64,000 bases of DNA from Deltaproteobacteria bacterium (GTDB taxonomy: Bacteria > Myxococcota_A > UBA9160 > SZUA-336): positions 166,604 through 230,603 of the forward strand of contig JAJDAJ010000037.1 of assembly GCA_029261925.1 (NCBI GenBank), read 5' to 3'. The translations under genes and the position numbers were made by a program. Shown one piece after another: positions 60,768 to 64,000 of this stretch; positions within the stretch are counted from its first letter, which is position 1, and every line of letters begins with the position of its first letter. The notes under the pieces were generated by a model. It worked only from the letters and a program-made list of their open reading frames with translations. It was not told the DNA's origin and did no database searches.

Positions 60768-61691
60768 CTATGCGGGATCGAGGCCCAGCGCCGGGTGACG
60801 CTCCGCCACCATGCGCCGCATGCCGTCGCGCCAGCGCACCTTGCACGGACCCGTGGCCGCGCGTCGTCGCGCCGGATCCAGGTTGAAGTGCTGGATCGCG
60901 TCGGGTGTGCGCTCGAAGACCGGCTCGATGCCGGCCAGCTCCCCGAGGTAGCGGCAGTAGTCCACCACGTCGACGGGCTCGTCGCCGCCCCAGTTGACGA
61001 GCGTGGCGGGTGAGCTGGCCGCCTCCAGTAGCCCGGGCACGTGCGCGCGGATGTCGTCGTCGTGGATCGGGCTGCAGATCGACGGGCGATCATCGAGGAC
61101 GGGGATCGGCTGCCGCTCGACGAGCAGGTCGAGCTGGTAGGCCGGCAGGCCCCCGAGGGGCCCGTACGAGACGTTCATTCGCGCGATCGTCGTGGGCAGG
61201 CCCAGGTCGCGGGCCGCGAAGCGCGCCGTGGCCTCCTGCGCGATCTTGGTGATCGGGTAGGTCGGCGAGTAGGGCTGCGAGCTGACGCCCAGCGGATCGC
61301 TCTCGACCACGGGTCCGCCGTCGACCCGCGGCTCGTACACGCCGCTGGTCGAGACCACCAGGCACGCGCTGGCGTCGCGATAGCGGCTCATCAGCAGGCC
61401 CGTGCCCTCGGCATTGATGCGCAGCGCGCGGTCGTAGTCCAGGCCCGGAGCCTGGAAGATCGCCAGGTGCAGCAGGTAGTCGAAGCCGTCGGGCAGCCCG
61501 GAGAAGTCGGGATCCTCCAGGTCGACGACCCGCGTGTGCATGCCCGCCGCCTCGCAGCGCTCGCGCGAGCCGTCCTGCGAGAAGCGTGCGATGCCCCAGA
61601 CCTCGTTGTCGCGCGCCAGCTCCCGCGCCAGCGGAAAGGCGATCTGCCCGGCGGGCCCCGTGACCAGAAGGCGCTTGCCGCGCAGCTCCAT
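60768..61691 (-). CDS. NAD(P)-dependent epimerase/dehydratase family protein
   Basis: Extended short-chain dehydrogenase. 307 residues: Rossmann motif LLVTGPAGQIAFPLA (TGPAGQ in place of TGxxGx), VSTSGVYEP and YPITKIAQEA, where the catalytic Tyr-x3-Lys is present as YPITK. The Ser is in STSG. ATGA overlap with the upstream EthD-like gene. It may act on a xenobiotic or sugar. Confidence 0.82.
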   Translation of the reverse strand: MELRGKRLLVTGPAGQIAFPLARELARDNEVWGIARFSQDGSRERCEAAGMHTRVVDLEDPDFSGLPDGFDYLLHLAIFQAPGLDYDRALRINAEGTGLLMSRYRDASACLVVSTSGVYEPRVDGGPVVESDPLGVSSQPYSPTYPITKIAQEATARFAARDLGLPTTIARMNVSYGPLGGLPAYQLDLLVERQPIPVLDDRPSICSPIHDDDIRAHVPGLLEAASSPATLVNWGGDEPVDVVDYCRYLGELAGIEPVFERTPDAIQHFNLDPARRRAATGPCKVRWRDGMRRMVAERHPALGLDPA

Positions 61692-62122
61692 CAGCTCTCC
61701 TCCAGCGAGGCGACCAGCGCCCGCATGCCCTCGCGCACCTCCGGCGGCGCGGGCGGGTAGTCGACCGCATCGGGCTGCGGGACGCTCGCGGGCTCGATCT
61801 CGACCCACTGGTAGCCCATCGCCGTGGGCCCCGGGGCCGCCATGTCGATGCAGTCGATGTGCCGTCCCCGCTCGAACGCCTCGAGCGCCAGACGCGTGGT
61901 CTCGCGCAGCACGTCGGCGCGCTCCATGCCGTCGAACTCGTACACGGTCATGTAGCGCGCCGCCCCCGGTGCAGCGTCCGGATCCATCCAGCGTCGCGCG
62001 CCCACGAAGCCCGGCGCGCGCGACAGGTCGGGCAGGTGCACGTGGGTGTACCAGCGGTTGAACTCGTCCTCGCGCGCGGGATCCGTGCAGCGCGTGAACA
62101 TGACGTGGAGGCAGCGCGGCAT
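61691..62122 (-). CDS. EthD-like / dimeric alpha-beta-barrel protein
   Basis: 143 residues: HVMFTRCTDPAREDEFNRWYTHVHLPDLSRAPGF is the ferredoxin-like fold seen in EthD and DUF-type proteins; the paired EDEFNRWYTHVHLPD shows the family. No heme site is evident. ATG at 62122; gene starts 55 bases from the divergent haloalkane dehalogenase. It could help degrade hydrocarbons as EthD does, but that is only by family. Confidence 0.72.
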   Translation of the reverse strand: MPRCLHVMFTRCTDPAREDEFNRWYTHVHLPDLSRAPGFVGARRWMDPDAAPGAARYMTVYEFDGMERADVLRETTRLALEAFERGRHIDCIDMAAPGPTAMGYQWVEIEPASVPQPDAVDYPPAPPEVREGMRALVASLEES

Positions 62123-62176
62123 GCCGCCAGCATATCCGCGCCGGCCCGCGACCGCGCGATCTGGTACAACGCCCCC

Positions 62177-63109
62177 ATGGACGTGCTGCGCACTCCCGAG
62201 GAGCGCTTCCGCGACCTGCCCGGCCACGACGTCGAGCCGCGCTGGGTGGAGGTCCCGGCCGCTGACGACGTCCCGCCGCTACGCATGCACCACGTCGACG
62301 AGGGTCCGCGCGACGCGCCCGTGGCCCTGCTGATGCACGGCGAGCCGACGTGGTCGTACCTGTATCGCCGCGTGGTGCCCCGCCTGGTCGATGCCGGTAT
62401 CCGCGCCGTCGCGCCCGACCTGATCGGCTTCGGGCGCTCCGACAAGCCGGCCTCGCCGCGCGACTACAGCTTCGCGCGCCACCTGGCGTGGGTGCGCTCG
62501 CTGGTCGAGCAGCTCGACCTGCGCCGCGTCACGCTCGTGTGCCAGGACTGGGGCGGGCCCATCGGCCTGGGCGTGCTGGCGGCCGCGCCCGAGCGCTTCG
62601 ACGCGGTCGTCGCGGCCAACACGATCCTGCCCACGGCCGACCCGGAGCTGACCGACGGCGTGCTGGAGTGGCGCAGCGACGCGCTGCTGTCGTGGATCGT
62701 GGGCTCGCAGCGCACGCCGGAGTTCTCCGCCGGCGAGATCGTCCGCGGCGTCTGCGCCCGCCCGGTTTCCGACGCGGTCGTCGCGGCCTACGACGCGCCC
62801 TTTCCGGACGAGCGCTACCGCGCCGGCGCGCGCCAGTTCCCGCTGCTGATCCCGATCACGCCCGACGACCCCGGGGCCGCCCTCAACCGGGAGACCTGGA
62901 AGGTGCTCCAGGGCTTCGAGCGACCCTTCGTCACCGCGTACAGTGACGGTGATCCGTCGACCGCGGGCTGGGACGCGATCTTCCGCGCGCGCGTGCCCGG
63001 CGCCCGCGGCCGCGAGAACGTCACCATCGAGCGCGCCGGCCACTTCCTGCAGGAGGACGCCGGCGAGGAGCTCGCGCAGATCATCATCGACACCGTCCGC
63101 GGCGCGTAG
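62177..63109 (+). CDS. Haloalkane dehalogenase
   Basis: Hydrolyses carbon-halogen bonds. 310 residues, alpha/beta hydrolase fold, subfamily I type: oxyanion Glu in HGEPTWSYLYRR, nucleophile Asp in CQDWGG, catalytic acid in SDGDPSTAG (Asp at about residue 257) and catalytic His in GHFLQED. The Trp after the nucleophile is present. Start ATG after ccccc. An epoxide hydrolase would have similar fold, but the QDWGG plus GEPTW combination favours the dehalogenase. Confidence 0.87.
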   Translation: MDVLRTPEERFRDLPGHDVEPRWVEVPAADDVPPLRMHHVDEGPRDAPVALLMHGEPTWSYLYRRVVPRLVDAGIRAVAPDLIGFGRSDKPASPRDYSFARHLAWVRSLVEQLDLRRVTLVCQDWGGPIGLGVLAAAPERFDAVVAANTILPTADPELTDGVLEWRSDALLSWIVGSQRTPEFSAGEIVRGVCARPVSDAVVAAYDAPFPDERYRAGARQFPLLIPITPDDPGAALNRETWKVLQGFERPFVTAYSDGDPSTAGWDAIFRARVPGARGRENVTIERAGHFLQEDAGEELAQIIIDTVRGA

Positions 63110-63131
63110 CCGGCGGGCGCAGGAGACCCCG

Positions 63132-63800
63132 GTGGAGCTCTACGAGGTCATGCGCACCACGTTCGCGGCGCGCACCTACACCGACGACCCGCTGCCCGAC
63201 GCGGTGCTGCACCGCATCCTGGACGTCGCGCGCTTCGCGCCCAGCGGCGGCAACCGCCAGGGCTGGCGCGTGATCGCCGTGCGCTCGCGCGAGACGCGCG
63301 AGGCCATCGCCGAGCTCGTCAAGCCCGTCGCCCGGCGCTACCTGGCGCAGCGCGCCGCCGGCGAGTCGCCGTTCAACACCGTGAACCCCAGCCGCGTGGA
63401 CGAGGCGACCGTCACCGCGACCGAGCCGCTCCCCGACCTGTACGAGCCGCTGCTGCGCGCGCCGGTGGTGCTCCTGGTCTGCGTGGACCTCGCGGTCGTC
63501 GCCGCGGTCGATGCGCACCTGGACCGGGTGGGCATCGCCGGCGGCGCCTCGGTGTACCCGTTCTGCTGGAACGTCCTGCTTGCGGCGCGCGCCGAGGGCT
63601 ACGGCGGCGTCATCACCACGCTGCCGATCGCGCGTGAGCCCGAGCTGCGCCCCCTGCTCCACCTGCCCGACCACGTCGCGGTCGCCGCCGTGGTGCCCCT
63701 GGGCAAGCCGGTCAAGCAGCTGACCCGCCTGCGCCGCAACCCCGTCGAGTCCTTCACCGTCCATGAGACCTGGGACGGAGACGCCTTCACGGGAAGCTGA
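63132..63800 (+). CDS. Nitroreductase family protein
   Basis: FMN-dependent reductase of 222 residues from GTG after aggaga. RTTFAARTYTDDPLPDAVLHRILD then APSGGNRQGWRV is the nitroreductase FMN-binding signature (the usual ARxFxxxPV is varied). The C-terminal AARAEGYGGVITTLP and VAAVVPLGKP complete it. Acts with NAD(P)H on nitro or quinone substrates. It follows the dehalogenase by 22 bases. Confidence 0.85.
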   Translation: MELYEVMRTTFAARTYTDDPLPDAVLHRILDVARFAPSGGNRQGWRVIAVRSRETREAIAELVKPVARRYLAQRAAGESPFNTVNPSRVDEATVTATEPLPDLYEPLLRAPVVLLVCVDLAVVAAVDAHLDRVGIAGGASVYPFCWNVLLAARAEGYGGVITTLPIAREPELRPLLHLPDHVAVAAVVPLGKPVKQLTRLRRNPVESFTVHETWDGDAFTGS

Positions 63801-63913
63801 GCGCCCGGCCCAGCGCAAGCTACCTCCCCATCACGAGCGAGCAGGCGGATGCGCCCGATCCTGCCCGCCGCCCGGCGCGGCGCGGCGGAGTCCGACCGGG
63901 GTCGGGTCGATTC

Positions 63914-63935
63914 TTCCGGACGCGTTCCGGACGCG
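63914..63935. repeat. Tandem 11-mer in the right-edge spacer
   Basis: ttccggacgcg occurs twice in tandem. The 200-base stretch from 63801 to the edge holds no supported gene. Confidence 0.6.
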
Positions 63936-64000
63936 CCGCAAGGCGCACCCACGAAGCGCGCGTGAGCTCTCCCCACGTCCAGTCGGCGATCCGGAACGCG

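Overview
The window comes from a GC-rich (about 70%) Gram-negative bacterium. The gene complement looks deltaproteobacterial (Myxococcota or Desulfobacterota-like). It has an alternative complex III operon, a DUF1844 protein next to ispE, an ispE/tRNA-Gln plus prs-rplY-pth-rpsF-rplI-dnaB neighbourhood, myxobacterial-type Cys-rich repeats and a BamD outer-membrane assembly lipoprotein. The exact phylum cannot be fixed from this window. GTG and TTG starts are common, and genes often overlap by a few bases (ATGA, GTGA, TTGA).

Layout. Positions 1-10 kb (minus strand) hold the N-terminal part of a large biotin-dependent carboxylase and the complete actABCDEF operon for alternative complex III. Positions 10-16.8 kb (mostly minus) hold a phosphoglycerate-mutase-like phosphatase, CstA, a methyltransferase, a GntR regulator, an EVE protein, a secreted protein with an internal duplication, RpiB and a class I aldolase. 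Positions 16.9-22.5 kb (plus) hold pyruvate kinase, sulfite reductase, an enoyl-CoA hydratase and an NSS transporter. Positions 22.5-31.5 kb are mixed: an orphan TPP enzyme, a repeat-filled spacer, a corrinoid-binding-fold protein, a VKOR-DsbA fusion, an Mrp ATPase, a phosphodiesterase, ThiD and a SnoaL-like protein. Positions 31.5-42.6 kb (minus) hold EF-P, a peptidoglycan-recycling set (mpl, beta-lactamase-like hydrolase, LD-carboxypeptidase), then dnaB, rplI, rpsF, hppA, pth, rplY and prs.

Positions 42.8-57.4 kb (minus) are the most unusual part. Three tandem copies of a two-gene module are present. Each has a secreted, Cys-rich, calcium-binding-repeat protein with a dockerin-like tail, followed by a TonB-dependent outer-membrane receptor. 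Each module starts with the same 30-nt upstream block at the same distance from the start codon. A hairpin separates the two genes in every module. The array lies between tRNA-Gln and prs, which are adjacent in many related genomes, so it looks like an insertion followed by duplication. No SusD, TonB or ExbBD gene is present. The secreted proteins resemble no substrate-binding partner I can name.

Positions 57.5-60.8 kb hold tRNA-Gln overlapping the end of ispE, a DUF1844 protein, a CDP-alcohol phosphatidyltransferase and BamD. Positions 60.8-63.8 kb hold a sugar-epimerase-type SDR, an EthD-like protein, a haloalkane dehalogenase and a nitroreductase, consistent with degradation or detoxification of xenobiotics. 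I saw no CRISPR array, rRNA, insertion sequence, integrase or transposase.
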